A stretch of 64,000 nucleotides of DNA from Gloeocapsopsis dulcis (lineage in GTDB: Bacteria > Cyanobacteriota > Cyanobacteriia > Cyanobacteriales > Chroococcidiopsidaceae), in assembly GCF_032163395.1 (NCBI RefSeq), contig NZ_CP119968.1, positions 4,118,001-4,182,000 of the forward strand, written 5' to 3'. Below, in pieces: positions 17,347 through 26,876 of the stretch. Under the pieces are notes generated by a model. The model saw only the letters and a program-made list of their open reading frames with translations. It was not told where the DNA came from and did no database searches. Both the position numbers and the translations under genes were made by a program. Each line of letters begins with the position of its first letter. The stretch's first letter is position 1.

Positions 17347-17541
17347 TGTGAAAAACTTGCAGATTTCTGGGGAAAACTTTGGGAAAATCTGTGGAAAACT
17401 CTTCAGTTTACGGGGAAAACTACTAATGAGTAAAAATACTGTGTGAAAAACTCTTCAGTTTTTCCACAAGTTTTCCACAGCCAATAAGGGTTAAAATTGA
17501 ACTAAGCAAAGGGTTGTTAAAGTTTTTCCACAGTTTCCACA
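17347..17541. other. probable chromosomal replication origin (oriC), DnaA-box cluster
   Basis: Exact TTTTCCACA boxes on the + strand lie at 17460-17468, 17471-17479 and 17524-17532, and on the - strand (TGTGGAAAA) at 17390-17398. One-mismatch boxes lie at 17347-17355 and 17442-17450 (TGTGAAAAA) and at 17533-17541 (GTTTCCACA). Further GGGGAAAAC-type half matches lie between. The cluster sits about 150 nt upstream of dnaN, a known oriC location in several cyanobacteria. Genes on both sides are transcribed away from it. Box density is far above chance; GC skew was not computed. Confidence 0.8.
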
Positions 17542-17688
17542 GCCCCTACTACTACTGTATATAAAAATCAAAAATATCTTAGTAGTCTTTATGCAACAGA
17601 TATGGTCAGCAAATGGTACGATAGTGCTTCTGAGCTAGATAAAACTTAAAATGCATCTCAAACCTTTAACAAACTCACGAACCTCCTG

Positions 17689-18831
17689 ATGAAATTCGTT
17701 TGCAACCAAAGCGATATCAGCACAAACTTGTCGCTCGTAAGTCGTGCAGTTCCATCACGTCCGACACATCCGATTTTAGCAAACGTACTGTTAATAGCCG
17801 ATGCGCAAACAGGACAAGTTAGCCTTACTGCGTTTGATCTAAGCTTAGGTATTCGGACAAGCTTCTTGGCTGTAGTAGAAACAGGTGGAGAAATAACCCT
17901 TCCTGCTAAGTTGTTGAATGATATCATTTCGCGAATGCCACAAGGGGAACTTGCCATTGACAATGAAGGAGAGACACCGTTAGGTGCTACGATTACTTCT
18001 ACTTCAGGGCAGTATCAAGTTCGGGGTATGGGGGTAGAAGAATTTCCTGAATTACCAATAATAGAAAATAGCGAAGCTTTTCATTTGCCAATAGAAGCGA
18101 TAATCGAAGGATTACGAGGTTCCTTATTTGCAACGAGTGCTGATGAAACTAAGCAAATCTTGTCAGGATTGCATTTAACTATAGAGCAAGAGACTTTGGA
18201 GTTTGCGGCTACCGACGGACATCGCTTAGCAGTTGTGCAAACCATAAACGAAAATGCACCCATAGAGGCAGATGCAGCACAGTTAGAGGTAACAGTCCCA
18301 GCTAAAGCTTTACGAGAATTAGAACGGATGCTAGGGATGCTGAATGAGGGTGCAATGTTATCATTGCATTGCGATCGCGGACAAGTTGTTTTTGAATGGG
18401 AAAACCAACGCTTAACTAGTCGTACCTTAGAAGGACAATACCCTGCTTATCGTCAACTTATTCCCCGTCAATTTGAAATTCAAGTTACACTCGAACGCAA
18501 ATATTTACTCAGTGCGATTGAACGAATTGCTGTTTTAGCCGATCAAAAAAATAATATTGTTAAATTTACGCTTGATAGCTCAAAACAAGAATTAGCTTTG
18601 TCGGTTGACGCGCAAGATGTAGGTAGTGGTAGAGAAGCAATGCCTGCACAAATTTCTGGTGATAGCATTGATATTGCTTTTAATATTAAATATTTAGTTG
18701 ATGGGTTAAAAGCACTTCCCAGTTCAGAAATTCAAATGCAGATTAACACTCCAACAAGCCCAGTGATTTTAACACCTTTGGGTGGTTTAAAAATGACTTA
18801 TTTGATTATGCCTGTGCAAATTCGGTCATAA
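17689..18831 (+). CDS. dnaN: DNA polymerase III sliding clamp (beta subunit)
   Basis: Ring-shaped processivity clamp of the replicative polymerase. The 380-residue product matches the usual length and three-domain architecture. It starts MKFVCNQSDISTNLSLVSRAV and contains the clamp signatures PTHPILANVLL and EFAATDGHRLAVVQ. It ends in the conserved partner-pocket tail LGGLKMTYLIMPVQIRS. The start ATG at 17689 follows ACGAACCTCCTGATG, an imperfect ribosome-binding context. It is transcribed away from the DnaA-box cluster immediately upstream, and expression is probably tied to the origin region. Confidence 0.98.
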   Translation: MKFVCNQSDISTNLSLVSRAVPSRPTHPILANVLLIADAQTGQVSLTAFDLSLGIRTSFLAVVETGGEITLPAKLLNDIISRMPQGELAIDNEGETPLGATITSTSGQYQVRGMGVEEFPELPIIENSEAFHLPIEAIIEGLRGSLFATSADETKQILSGLHLTIEQETLEFAATDGHRLAVVQTINENAPIEADAAQLEVTVPAKALRELERMLGMLNEGAMLSLHCDRGQVVFEWENQRLTSRTLEGQYPAYRQLIPRQFEIQVTLERKYLLSAIERIAVLADQKNNIVKFTLDSSKQELALSVDAQDVGSGREAMPAQISGDSIDIAFNIKYLVDGLKALPSSEIQMQINTPTSPVILTPLGGLKMTYLIMPVQIRS

Positions 18832-18882
18832 GATAGCGACTAGCAACTGGCTAAAAGCTAACGGCTAATCGCTAAAAAATTG

Positions 18883-18911
18883 AGTGTACTACTGTAGTCG
18901 CCAAGTACACT
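18883..18911. terminator. hairpin between convergent dnaN and arsA-like genes
   Basis: AGTGTACT (18883-18890) and AGTACACT (18904-18911) form a perfect 8-bp stem with a 13-nt loop, between the two convergent 3' ends. The right arm touches the stop codon of the arsA-like gene. There is no strong T-run; a bidirectional terminator is likely but not proven. Confidence 0.35.
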
Positions 18912-20097
18912 ATGTTTTGACAATATCAGCAAACCGAATCTTTAAATAATCTTCTTCCATTTTTGCGCCGGCTGGTTGTAAGGCTGCTAAAGCTTGTGGT
19001 AATACTAAGTTACGGCGATGATTACCAATAGTAATATTTAATTCATCTCCCGTTTTGCTCAGTTGAACATTGTCTTTAGCAATTCCTGGTAAGTAAAGTT
19101 CTAAGCTGTACTGATTGTTGTTTTGAACAACTCGAAGCGTAGTTTCTTTGTAATAAACTTGCGTAGGATCTTCGTCTTTATACAAAGTATCTTTGAGTCG
19201 CTCTAAAGCCGCTAAACCGCACATTTCTTCAGAATATAAAGGGACTTCCTTGACAGGTAACGGACGGAAGTTTTCGTGAATTTCGTGGCGATATTGCTGT
19301 TGATTTGCCTTCCATCTTTGGAAGAAAGGATCTTGAACTTCTTCAGGAATAATCCGATTGGCGATGACTAAATCTGTTGCAACGTTGTACAGACTTAAAT
19401 AAGCGTGGGCGCGTAGCGATTCCTTCAGCACCATCTTTTCAGGATTCGTCACCAAGCGCACCGAAGTTTGCGTATTATCTGTCAATACTTTTTCTAATGC
19501 TTCGATTTGCTCGTAAAATTCATACGGTGCATCCATCACCTCTTTATCGGGTAAAGAAAAACCTGCGATCGGTCGAAATAATGGCTCTACAAGCGGTCTT
19601 AATGCCACAGACATCTTTTGCAAAGGCTTGTAGAAGCGTCGCATATACCAGCCGCTAACTTCCGGTAAACTCAACAATCGCAATGCCGTACCAGTTGGGG
19701 CTGAGTCGATAATTAAGACATCAAACTCGCCTTCGTCGTAATGGCGTTTCATGCGTACTAAGCCAAAAATTTCATCCATTCCAGGCAGAATTGCAAGTTC
19801 CTCAGCTTGTACTCCATCAAGTCCCCGCGCTTGCAAAACTTGAGTAATATAGCGCTTAACGGCTCCCCAGTTACCCTCTAGTTCTAACAATGCGTCTAAT
19901 TCTGCTCCCCAAAGGTTCGGGCGGACTTGTCGCGGATCGTGTCCTAGTTCTAAGTCAAAACTATCTGCAAGTGAGTGTGCTGGATCGGTACTCAAAACGA
20001 GTGTGCGATAGCCTAACTCCGCACATCGAAGTCCAGTAGCAGCCGCAACAGAGGTTTTTCCAACTCCTCCTTTGCCTGTCATCAGAATTACACGCAT
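18910..20097 (-). CDS. Get3/ArsA-type ATPase with C-terminal HSP20-like domain
   Basis: 395 residues. The N-terminal deviant Walker A is [17 protein letters not shown] (6-22), the A-loop is [13 protein letters not shown], and Walker B is [16 protein letters not shown], all as in the ArsA/Get3 family. The last 80 residues ([20 protein letters not shown] to the end) form an alpha-crystallin-like beta sandwich, the ArsA_HSP20 type. No second ATPase half is present, so this is the Get3-like form rather than a tandem arsenite pump subunit, and there is no arsB or arsR nearby. A role in targeting tail-anchored or other membrane proteins is inferred; a link to arsenic resistance is unlikely. Confidence 0.9.
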   Translation of the reverse strand: MRVILMTGKGGVGKTSVAAATGLRCAELGYRTLVLSTDPAHSLADSFDLELGHDPRQVRPNLWGAELDALLELEGNWGAVKRYITQVLQARGLDGVQAEELAILPGMDEIFGLVRMKRHYDEGEFDVLIIDSAPTGTALRLLSLPEVSGWYMRRFYKPLQKMSVALRPLVEPLFRPIAGFSLPDKEVMDAPYEFYEQIEALEKVLTDNTQTSVRLVTNPEKMVLKESLRAHAYLSLYNVATDLVIANRIIPEEVQDPFFQRWKANQQQYRHEIHENFRPLPVKEVPLYSEEMCGLAALERLKDTLYKDEDPTQVYYKETTLRVVQNNNQYSLELYLPGIAKDNVQLSKTGDELNITIGNHRRNLVLPQALAALQPAGAKMEEDYLKIRFADIVKT

Positions 20098-20137
20098 GAA
20101 TGCTGTTGTCCTGTATAAGAAATGTTTTTTCTTTACT

Positions 20138-20524
20138 CTATCTATTCTTGGTAGGAAGGTGCTGTTTTATGACGTCTAATCGCGAACATTTCCAGTAATC
20201 GACGTGAGAAGTGATAATGTCTTGTTGATTAACGCGCAACTCACTCCAGCCAGGAATCGCAATGCGGGGTTTCCAAGGAACAGGTGTGTTCCAACTTAAA
20301 GTCCACTCAGTTTTGATTGTGTCTCCCTCGCGGCAGATATCGTGTAAGTCCATTTTGGGGGCAATGAACCACGTTTCAATAAAACCGATCATTGCTTTAT
20401 AGCGCTCAACGCCACTAAATTTGTTTAAGGGATCTTTGAAGTACACATCTTGCGCATAGAGACTGTACGTCTGATTGGCGGGAAATCTTTGGTAGTCTTG
20501 TTTGAGGATTTCAACGATGTCCAT
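20138..20524 (-). CDS. DUF2358 family protein
   Basis: 128 residues, of the DUF2358 family common in cyanobacteria and plastids. The pattern is that of an NTF2/SnoaL-like small alpha+beta barrel: an N-terminal helix ([15 protein letters not shown]), then [20 protein letters not shown], and alternating aromatic strands such as IKTEWTLSW and [13 protein letters not shown]. No catalytic residues can be assigned. It lies 40 nt downstream of the start of the arsA-like gene on the same strand but upstream in transcription, so the two may be co-transcribed. Function unknown. Confidence 0.8.
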   Translation of the reverse strand: MDIVEILKQDYQRFPANQTYSLYAQDVYFKDPLNKFSGVERYKAMIGFIETWFIAPKMDLHDICREGDTIKTEWTLSWNTPVPWKPRIAIPGWSELRVNQQDIITSHVDYWKCSRLDVIKQHLPTKNR

Positions 20525-20659
20525 ATAGAAGTTATAGAATGCGATCGCCTTTACTCAATTTAATAACTTCTTCACTGTGCCGCCTCTAGCTTTTTCCATA
20601 AAAGTCACGTATTTATAAATTAAGAATTGAAAAGCAGGAAAATAATCTAGCCTTGAGTC

Positions 20660-21226
20660 TTACTCAACTTCTTGCCACAAACGCTCTAGCTGTCGCCGCC
20701 ATGCTGCTAACGTTTCCTCCCGTGACTGCGCTCCTTGTTCCATATCTCCTAGGATTCCTTCTTCGTAAAAGCGATCGAGATTCTGTAGCGTTGCCTCAAG
20801 TGTTAACCCTTGCTGTTTTGCAGCGAAGATAATTTGACGCATTCGACTTTCAACTAATTGAGAAAACACGTCATTGAGTCCCGCTTGATGTAGTGCAACT
20901 AACCGCGCGATCGCACCTGCTAAATCAGTTCGCACCAAACTTTCTGTACTGTGCTGAAATACCCCCCAAACAACACCTTGTTGTAACGCGTAGCGCACTT
21001 CTTGTGTATCATCAAAGTTAGCAGCTAAAAGTTGCTCCATAAAAGGTTGTGCGGCTTCAGCTGACATAATTGGTAATAAAAGTCGCAACCACGATTGATC
21101 GTCGGATAAAAGTACCAACAAACGGAATCCAGAAGTTTCAACTTGCCACGAACCAGGGGCGATCGCTTGTACAGTTGCTGGCTCAAAAATTTCTGTAAGC
21201 GTACTTGCAATTTCTTCAGGGATCAT
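20660..21226 (-). CDS. conserved cyanobacterial protein, chaperone-like fold possible
   Basis: 188 residues from the ATG at 21226 (MIPEEIASTLTEIFEPATV). A longer ORF start at 21310 would run back through a terminator hairpin and overlap the upstream gene, so it was rejected. An alpha/beta N-terminal half (SFRLLVLLSDDQSWLRLLL-like pattern) and a helical C-terminal half rich in Gln, Arg and Glu are visible. The N-terminal half recalls the YbjN/type III secretion chaperone fold, which is only an impression. No catalytic motif, Cys cluster or membrane segment. Function unknown. Confidence 0.7.
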   Translation of the reverse strand: MIPEEIASTLTEIFEPATVQAIAPGSWQVETSGFRLLVLLSDDQSWLRLLLPIMSAEAAQPFMEQLLAANFDDTQEVRYALQQGVVWGVFQHSTESLVRTDLAGAIARLVALHQAGLNDVFSQLVESRMRQIIFAAKQQGLTLEATLQNLDRFYEEGILGDMEQGAQSREETLAAWRRQLERLWQEVE

Positions 21227-21237
21227 AATCTTTAGAG

Positions 21238-21265
21238 AAAAGAAACCCCCGACAATTGTCGAGGG
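21238..21265 (-). terminator. Rho-independent terminator after the DUF4912 gene
   Basis: On the minus strand CCCTCGAC-AATT-GTCGGGGG forms an 8-bp stem (with a wobble), followed by TTTCTTTTCTC. It lies 38 nt after the DUF4912 stop and before the start of the next gene, supporting separate transcripts. Confidence 0.75.
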
Positions 21266-21302
21266 ATTTTGTAATCTATTTATCAGTTTGGCAGATAATG
21301 CT

Positions 21303-22538
21303 TTAAGCAAACCACTCCGGAACAGCTTCTTCTTTTGTATTAGTGTTCCGCGATGGTGTTTCGCGGGTAAACTTCATGTGAACTGAGCGCGTTTGTTCGC
21401 CATCAGCTGCTACCGCCACAATGGGATAGTCAATTAAACCATCCTGGAAGGACATCTGGAAGCGGAACGTACCATCAGGATTGAGCTTGATCGGACGTCC
21501 ACCAATTGTTACTGTAGCATCAGGTTCCGTTGCACCATAAACAATCAACTCTGCATCTGCAATTAGCCAGAACTGACGCGGACGCATCGGAATTGCCGAG
21601 GCCGAGAAGCCAGCGCCAGACATTCCGACACCAGACATTGTTGGTACCGCCCACATACCCATTCCAGAGGCAGTGACATAAGAGCTAATTGACTGTGCGC
21701 CAACCATCTGAGCAGAACCTGGTACTTGCTGCATTGAGCCATAGAGCGAACCTGCCACTCTTTGTGCTTCGACGCCTTGAGCCATACCGAAGATTTCGTC
21801 GTAGATCGGATTGCTGTCTTGTACACCAGCAGTTACCATCCGCTTGGCTGGTGGTACAAGTTCGTATACGGTCTTACCGCGCAGATCTTCCTCGAAGCTA
21901 ACACTAATGAAATGATCTTCAATCCAGTCGCTAGGGTAAACTGGCGGCACGTGAACAGGTACAGAACGTGCTAAAACTAACCAACGACCATCAGCACAAC
22001 GATAACCAATATCAACAACATAGTCGCGATCGCTGACAGGAATCGGTAAATACCATTCCCGCGCTAACTCATCACAAGGATATTCTTGAATGCTGTGTGG
22101 GCTTTGGTAATCGATGTTAATGTCTGTGACGTCATAAATGCGCAGTGCTAGCTGTTGTCCGCCTTGTTTGCGCAAGTCTTCTTTATGATCGTTGGGGATA
22201 TCCCAGTAAGTATAAGCCCATTGAGGATCGCGAGGTAGTAACACAATCCGACTTTCGCCATAACCATCAGGTAATTCGGCTAAACCTTCATCTACGTCAG
22301 CTAAGGAGCCACCTGTGCGGTCATCTTGACCTAGTTCAAATTTAGCTGCTTCCACTGCTTCTTGTGCCTCCAGTGTACGAGTTGGAACAATAGAAACTTT
22401 TGTGCGCTCGATTTGTTGAATTGCCGCTAGCAGTTGCGCCTTCCGCATTCGGCTATAACGTGAGACACCATATTCACTAGCAACTCTTCTGAGTTGCCGT
22501 AAGGTCATCTCATCTAAAGGTGGGCGTTCTTTAGCCAT
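21303..22538 (-). CDS. DUF4912 domain protein with SAP/Rho-N-like N-terminus
   Basis: 411 residues. The first 40 (MTLRQLRRVASEYGVSRYSR and on) form a helix-extended-helix like the Rho N-terminal/SAP fold, often nucleic-acid binding. A DUF4912 domain follows at about 95-235 (RIVLLPRDPQWAYTYWDIP, LALRIYDVTDI, YRCADGRWLVLARS). A Met/Gly/Ser-rich linker of low complexity (about 270-320) joins a C-terminal beta-rich segment (QFWLIADAELIVYGATEPDA) of similar type. It is soluble, with no signal peptide. Function unknown. It has its own terminator downstream and a long 540-nt leader region upstream. Confidence 0.85.
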   Translation of the reverse strand: MAKERPPLDEMTLRQLRRVASEYGVSRYSRMRKAQLLAAIQQIERTKVSIVPTRTLEAQEAVEAAKFELGQDDRTGGSLADVDEGLAELPDGYGESRIVLLPRDPQWAYTYWDIPNDHKEDLRKQGGQQLALRIYDVTDINIDYQSPHSIQEYPCDELAREWYLPIPVSDRDYVVDIGYRCADGRWLVLARSVPVHVPPVYPSDWIEDHFISVSFEEDLRGKTVYELVPPAKRMVTAGVQDSNPIYDEIFGMAQGVEAQRVAGSLYGSMQQVPGSAQMVGAQSISSYVTASGMGMWAVPTMSGVGMSGAGFSASAIPMRPRQFWLIADAELIVYGATEPDATVTIGGRPIKLNPDGTFRFQMSFQDGLIDYPIVAVAADGEQTRSVHMKFTRETPSRNTNTKEEAVPEWFA

Positions 22539-23082
22539 GAATTTTGTCTCCGGTAATTTGAATCAACTATTCTGTTGCCGGACAAAAACTCTGTTCTGTC
22601 GGTAACATCCAGTGCCAGAATGACTGCAATCTTGTTTGAGTAGTGAGGGCTTCTGAATGTTTTGTTATGCATTTAGCTTCTTGAACGGCTCTTGTTGGTA
22701 CATCCTTGACAATCCTACCTATGCTAAAAAACAGCATTTTTTCGGGATCGTGGGGATCGCTTGTTAATAACCATTAAGCCGCAAACTTTCTTTAGGGATC
22801 AAGGGGTAACAAGGTCAGTTTTGAGTAATTCTACGCATCAATCGGCTTTTTGGGGATCGCTATGTCATAGTTCTCTGACAAAACAGCTTTTGTAGTAGCT
22901 ATTACGTCATGAAATTATGACATAACTGTGATGTTCTACGATTTCGCCTTCTCGGCTTTTCTTAGTTCGTGTAGATAAAATAACTGAAAGGTAAACAATT
23001 AAAAGCCAAACACAGGTTTTTTATGCAACTGAGTACTAATGTCTATCTCCATAAGCTCCCCTAGTCCCTAGCCCCCTAGAAT
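22539..23082. other. divergent intergenic region between DUF4912 and cbiA genes
   Basis: 544 nt without a coding ORF. It holds several GGGATC(G)-type motifs (22742, 22751, 22795, 22852) and ATGACATAA/TTATGTCAT-like pieces (near 22861 and 22916). These may be operator sites or merely local repeats. No cobalamin riboswitch signature (GCCACTG box) was recognised upstream of cbiA. Confidence 0.5.
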
Positions 23083-24456
23083 ATGTCTTTAATAATTGCA
23101 GGAGAACGTAGCGGCGTTGGTAAAACGACAATTACATTGATGTTACTGGCGTATCTCAGCCGAAGAATGCAAGTGCAATCTTTTAAGATTGGACCAGACT
23201 ACATCGACCCCATGTTTCATCAGTATGTAACAAAACGCCCATGCCGCAATTTAGATCCAATACTGACATCTGAAGCTTATATCAAGCAGTCTTTTGCACA
23301 CCATAGCCAAGGTGTTGATTGTGCACTAGTGGAAGGAGTCATGGGGCTATTTGATGGCGCTGCGGGTGCTGAAGATATTGCAAGTACAGCACATATTGCA
23401 CGGCTACTAGAGTTACCAGTTTTACTTGTCATTGACTGCAGTCGGTTATCTCGATCTGTGGCGGCGATCGCCCACGGTTATCGTTCGTTCGATCCGCGCA
23501 TCAAAATTGTGGGAGTTGTGCTAAATCGGGTTGGTAGCGATCGCCATCTGCAACTCCTTAAAGAAGCGCTGGAGTCAATAGAGTTAAATATTCTTGGCAT
23601 TCTGCGCCGTTCAGATGATTTAACAATTCCCGATCGTCATTTAGGCTTGGTTCCCACCGCAGAAATTTCGCAACTCGATCAATTAATCGATAGATTTGTC
23701 CAACTTGGAGAAACTTGCTTTGACTGGGAAAAGTTATTACCAATCCTAAAAAAGGCGAAAATTTTTAGTGGGGCGAAATCTGAGCAAGATACAACAATTA
23801 CCCGTTTTACTTCGCTAAGAATAGCAGTGGCACGCGATCGCGCTTTTAGTTTCTACTACCCAGATAATTTGGAGATTCTAGAACAACTGGGTGCAGAGAT
23901 GATTTACTGGAGTCCTCTAATTGATTCCGACTTGCCAGAAAACATCCAAGGACTTTATTTTGGTGGTGGCTTTCCCGAAGTATTTGCCCAACAATTGACA
24001 GAAAATAAATCAGCACGAATAGCTGTGAAGAAAGCAATTGAGCAAGGAATGCCAACTTATGCCGAATGTGGTGGGTTAATGTATCTCTCACAAGCGATCG
24101 TCGATTTCGATGGTAAATCCTGGTCAATGGTAGGAATAATTCCCGCAACAGCAATCATAGATTCCCGCTTAACACTAGGTTATCGCCAAGCAAATGTATT
24201 GCAAAGCCCACTGTTCAAAACTGGAACAGTTGTTTGGGGACATGAATTTCACCGATCGCGGCTAAATCAAACACCAACAAAACCTTTATTTGAGCTTCAA
24301 GGATACAATTCCTCAAGCTTGAAAGTATTAGAAGGATGGCAAGCGTATCAAGTTCACGCTTCTTATCTTCACCTCCATTTTGGCGGGAATAGAGAAATTC
24401 CTCAACAATTTTTACAATGCTGTTTTAGGTTTCGAGAATCTCAAGTAAATGTGTAA
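23083..24456 (+). CDS. cbiA: cobyrinic acid a,c-diamide synthase
   Basis: ATP- and glutamine-dependent amidase that amidates the a and c side chains of (cob)yrinic acid in cobalamin synthesis. The 457-residue protein has an N-terminal P-loop (GERSGVGKTTITLMLL, residues 5-20), substrate region SFKIGPDYIDPMFH and VEGVMGLFDG. The C-terminal class I glutamine amidotransferase domain has its nucleophile in YAECGGLMYLS and a His in VWGHEFHRS. Length and motifs are full. Together with cobM at 8.8 kb this shows that the organism makes a corrinoid, although the pathway genes are scattered. Confidence 0.95.
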   Translation: MSLIIAGERSGVGKTTITLMLLAYLSRRMQVQSFKIGPDYIDPMFHQYVTKRPCRNLDPILTSEAYIKQSFAHHSQGVDCALVEGVMGLFDGAAGAEDIASTAHIARLLELPVLLVIDCSRLSRSVAAIAHGYRSFDPRIKIVGVVLNRVGSDRHLQLLKEALESIELNILGILRRSDDLTIPDRHLGLVPTAEISQLDQLIDRFVQLGETCFDWEKLLPILKKAKIFSGAKSEQDTTITRFTSLRIAVARDRAFSFYYPDNLEILEQLGAEMIYWSPLIDSDLPENIQGLYFGGGFPEVFAQQLTENKSARIAVKKAIEQGMPTYAECGGLMYLSQAIVDFDGKSWSMVGIIPATAIIDSRLTLGYRQANVLQSPLFKTGTVVWGHEFHRSRLNQTPTKPLFELQGYNSSSLKVLEGWQAYQVHASYLHLHFGGNREIPQQFLQCCFRFRESQVNV

Positions 24457-24487
24457 GATTTTTAATCGTACATTTTGAATTTCTTTC

Positions 24488-24925
24488 TTAGCGATCGCCC
24501 TCAGATAAATTGATAATTGCTGCTTGGTTTTCAGTATTTGTTGTCGGTTGTGTATACCACCATGCCCAGGCGAGGAGAACTCCTTGCAAGGGAAGTCTGA
24601 TAACTTGAAACCAAGGTGAATCGGGAATGCCATCAATATGAATATGATTTATAGCCATATTAATATTGGCAGGAAAAACTGCAATAAAAAGTGCAATTAA
24701 TCCCCAAGCAGCAGCGCGACTAACTGTAGGAACAAGTAACCCAATTCCTCCTAAAATTTCAAAGACACCGCTAATGTAAACTAGCCCTAAAGGATAGGGT
24801 AAAAAAGATGGCACAATACTGACAAAAATATCAGGTACTGCAAAGTGAAGCAGACCAACTACAATAATAGATACAGCCAGAATGACACGTAGAAGCTCTT
24901 TATTTTTACGAATTATTCCTAACAT
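24488..24925 (-). CDS. DoxX-like membrane protein
   Basis: 145 residues with four hydrophobic helices, matching DoxX/DUF4267-like small membrane proteins. Motifs are VGLLHFAVPDIF, YISGVFEILGGIGLLVP and FIAVFPANINMAIN. A close paralogue is encoded at 57700-58116, sharing the pattern SGV(F/L)EILG(G/A)IGLL(V/I)PTVS. It is convergent with cbiA (31 nt apart). Members are linked to oxidative stress or quinone chemistry in other bacteria, but the biochemical role here is unknown. Confidence 0.8.
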   Translation of the reverse strand: MLGIIRKNKELLRVILAVSIIVVGLLHFAVPDIFVSIVPSFLPYPLGLVYISGVFEILGGIGLLVPTVSRAAAWGLIALFIAVFPANINMAINHIHIDGIPDSPWFQVIRLPLQGVLLAWAWWYTQPTTNTENQAAIINLSEGDR

Positions 24926-24984
24926 AAATTCAATCTGGTTTTACCAAATTATCTCTTTTCCATCCTCTGAGTACTCCGTGTTAC

Positions 24985-25033
24985 GGACACTTGCTTCAAG
25001 TCGAGGCTTTGCCCGCCTCTGTGGTTCGTTCCC
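24985..25033 (+). repeat. dispersed repeat copy with CTCTGTGGTTCGTTCCCTC core
   Basis: The core lies at 25015-25033, with GCTTCAAGTCGAGGCTTTGCCC just upstream. It shares its core with the copies at 9605, 57149 (inverted) and 60661. It is intergenic, between the starts and ends of two membrane-protein genes. Confidence 0.65.
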
Positions 25034-25070
25034 TCTTGATACTTACTAAATAAATATGATGACCGTATAA

Positions 25071-26192
25071 TTAATTGGCATCATCATTAGCTCTTGTGCT
25101 GACCTTAAGTAAAATTTGATCGCTACTATCGAGTGGGTTATAGAAAAACGATCCGGTTTGGGGTGGTAGTGTGGGATCAAATACAATTTCTGTCAAACTC
25201 TTAACCACACCAGTGAGAGGAATCGCTAAAATTACTCCCAAGAATCCACCAAACTGTGCTCCTAATAGCAACGACACAAAAATAATTACTGGAGATAAAC
25301 CTGTCAGGTTTCCCATAATTCGGGGAGCAACTAAATTATCTTTGATTTGTTGCAACGCTACTGCTGTTGCTAAAACTTGCAAGGCAAGCCACCAGTCAAT
25401 AAATGTCACGACAATTGTTACTGTTGCAATTCCTAAAGTAGCTCCAATAAAGGGAATAACTTCCATAAAACCAATAAAAACGGCAAATAACAGAAAGAAA
25501 GGCACGCGCAATGTCCAAAAAGCAGCTGTCAGCGTCGCTGCCATAAACAAACCCAACAACAATTGACCAGAAACAAATCTCTGGAGGTTACGCTGGAGTG
25601 ATTCTGTTAGCTTTTCACGAATTGTTGGTGCAAAAATACGCGTTAACCCGCGCCACAATCGCTCTCCATCAATGAGCATATAAAACGAGATTACCAAGAT
25701 AAAAATGAGGTCTAATACCCAGTTAAAAGTCCCTAATACTAAGCCAAAACCTTTAGTGGCGATCGCCTCGCTTAAAGTCTGTGCTCGTGCAAGCAACTGT
25801 GATGTCAAGATCCGAACATCAAACGGTAAATTGTGTTCTATACTCCACGTTTGAAACATTGTCAACTGCTGTTGTGCAGAGCCTACCAGCGATGGTAAAT
25901 TCACAACCAATTGCCGTGCTTGATTGAATACTGGTGGTACTAAAGTCACAGCAGTGAGAACGACAACGACTCCAGCTAACAAGTAAACAAGTATTGCTGC
26001 AATACTCCGAGGTAAAAACGATTGCAAGGCTGCAACCGCATAATTGAGCAAAAACGCAATCAACCCAGCAGTAATCAAAATGCTGAGTAGTTCTCCGATA
26101 TACCTTAAGGCATTTAGCGTTACCCAACCTGTTATTAAGAGCAGCAGCCAGGTAATCAAAAATTGTTGCAGTGGCGAAAAGACACGATTCAT
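25071..26192 (-). CDS. AI-2E/PerM family transporter
   Basis: 373 residues with about eight membrane helices in the PerM layout. A pair of helices at the N-terminus is followed by a soluble amphipathic region (about 100-155), then the conserved core FILVISFYMLIDGERLW, FVSGQLLLGLFMAA, FMEVIPFIGATLGI and DNLVAPRIMGNLTGLSPVII. These are the hallmark motifs of the family. Substrates vary (autoinducer-2 or Na+/H+ exchange in studied members) and are unknown here. The start ATG at 26192 is the natural first Met. Confidence 0.9.
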   Translation of the reverse strand: MNRVFSPLQQFLITWLLLLITGWVTLNALRYIGELLSILITAGLIAFLLNYAVAALQSFLPRSIAAILVYLLAGVVVVLTAVTLVPPVFNQARQLVVNLPSLVGSAQQQLTMFQTWSIEHNLPFDVRILTSQLLARAQTLSEAIATKGFGLVLGTFNWVLDLIFILVISFYMLIDGERLWRGLTRIFAPTIREKLTESLQRNLQRFVSGQLLLGLFMAATLTAAFWTLRVPFFLLFAVFIGFMEVIPFIGATLGIATVTIVVTFIDWWLALQVLATAVALQQIKDNLVAPRIMGNLTGLSPVIIFVSLLLGAQFGGFLGVILAIPLTGVVKSLTEIVFDPTLPPQTGSFFYNPLDSSDQILLKVSTRANDDAN

Positions 26193-26433
26193 TAGAAAGC
26201 TGTATTCACAAGCTACTCTCCAAAATGTAGCAGCAAATAAACACTACACTCAGTGTACCAACATTGCTTGTTGAATTGAGTCGCTGTGACTTGCAGGAGT
26301 TAGCCATTGGCTGTTCTCGTTGTCAATTACTAAATCCGCGTTGTTTTGCTAAGTTTTGTTTGCAAGTGTTGTGGTTCAATCCACTGCATGGATTTAGAGT
26401 CTCTACTACGACGCCGTTGTACTATTCTTAGAG

Positions 26434-26850
26434 ATGAAATCAGAATCTGTTAATGTGTTTGTTTATGGAACACTAAAGCCTGGAGAAATTAATTATCAAC
26501 GCTACTGTGCAGGTAAGGTTTTGACAGTAAAACAGGCGATCGCTTTTGGTCAGCTTTATCACCTTCCTTTCGGATATCCTGCTATGGTTTCTGGTAGCGA
26601 TCGCGTCGCAGGTTTGGTCCTTTCTTTTCCTAGTGTGGAAGTTTTAACTTATCTTGATTTACTAGAAGGCTACAATCCTAGGCGACCCCTGGAGGAGAAT
26701 GAGTATTATCGCCAGCAAATAGATACTTATAATTTAGACTCAACTTTTCTTAGCTCTGCTTGGGCATATTTGATGACACTGAAACAAGTTAGTATGTTTG
26801 GCGGACAGAGGCTACCTGACGGGTGGTGGAGTGGTTGCAGGCTGCCATAA
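26434..26850 (+). CDS. gamma-glutamylcyclotransferase-like protein
   Basis: 138 residues of the GGCT/AIG2 fold. The substrate loop is VFVYGTLKPGEINY (residues 8-21) and the catalytic acidic residue probably lies in YLDLLEGYNP. YGTLKPGE is diagnostic for the family, which acts on gamma-glutamyl peptides or remains uncharacterised. The protein is soluble with no signal peptide. It stands alone on the plus strand, convergent with the anti-sigma gene; an inverted repeat covers its stop codon. Confidence 0.85.
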   Translation: MKSESVNVFVYGTLKPGEINYQRYCAGKVLTVKQAIAFGQLYHLPFGYPAMVSGSDRVAGLVLSFPSVEVLTYLDLLEGYNPRRPLEENEYYRQQIDTYNLDSTFLSSAWAYLMTLKQVSMFGGQRLPDGWWSGCRLP

Positions 26851-26862
26851 TTCAACCACTCC
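26828..26862. terminator. inverted repeat across the gamma-glutamylcyclotransferase stop codon
   Basis: GGAGTGGTTG (26828-26837) and CAACCACTCC (26853-26862) are perfect 10-bp complements with a 15-nt loop, between two convergent genes. A terminator is likely although the downstream T content is modest. Confidence 0.45.
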
Positions 26863-26876
26863 TGCTAGTACTTATC

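Noticed and set aside
22539-23082. Cobalamin riboswitch upstream of cbiA
   Set aside because: No GCCACTG-like B12 box or convincing stem pattern was found; the GGGATCG motifs do not form a known riboswitch.
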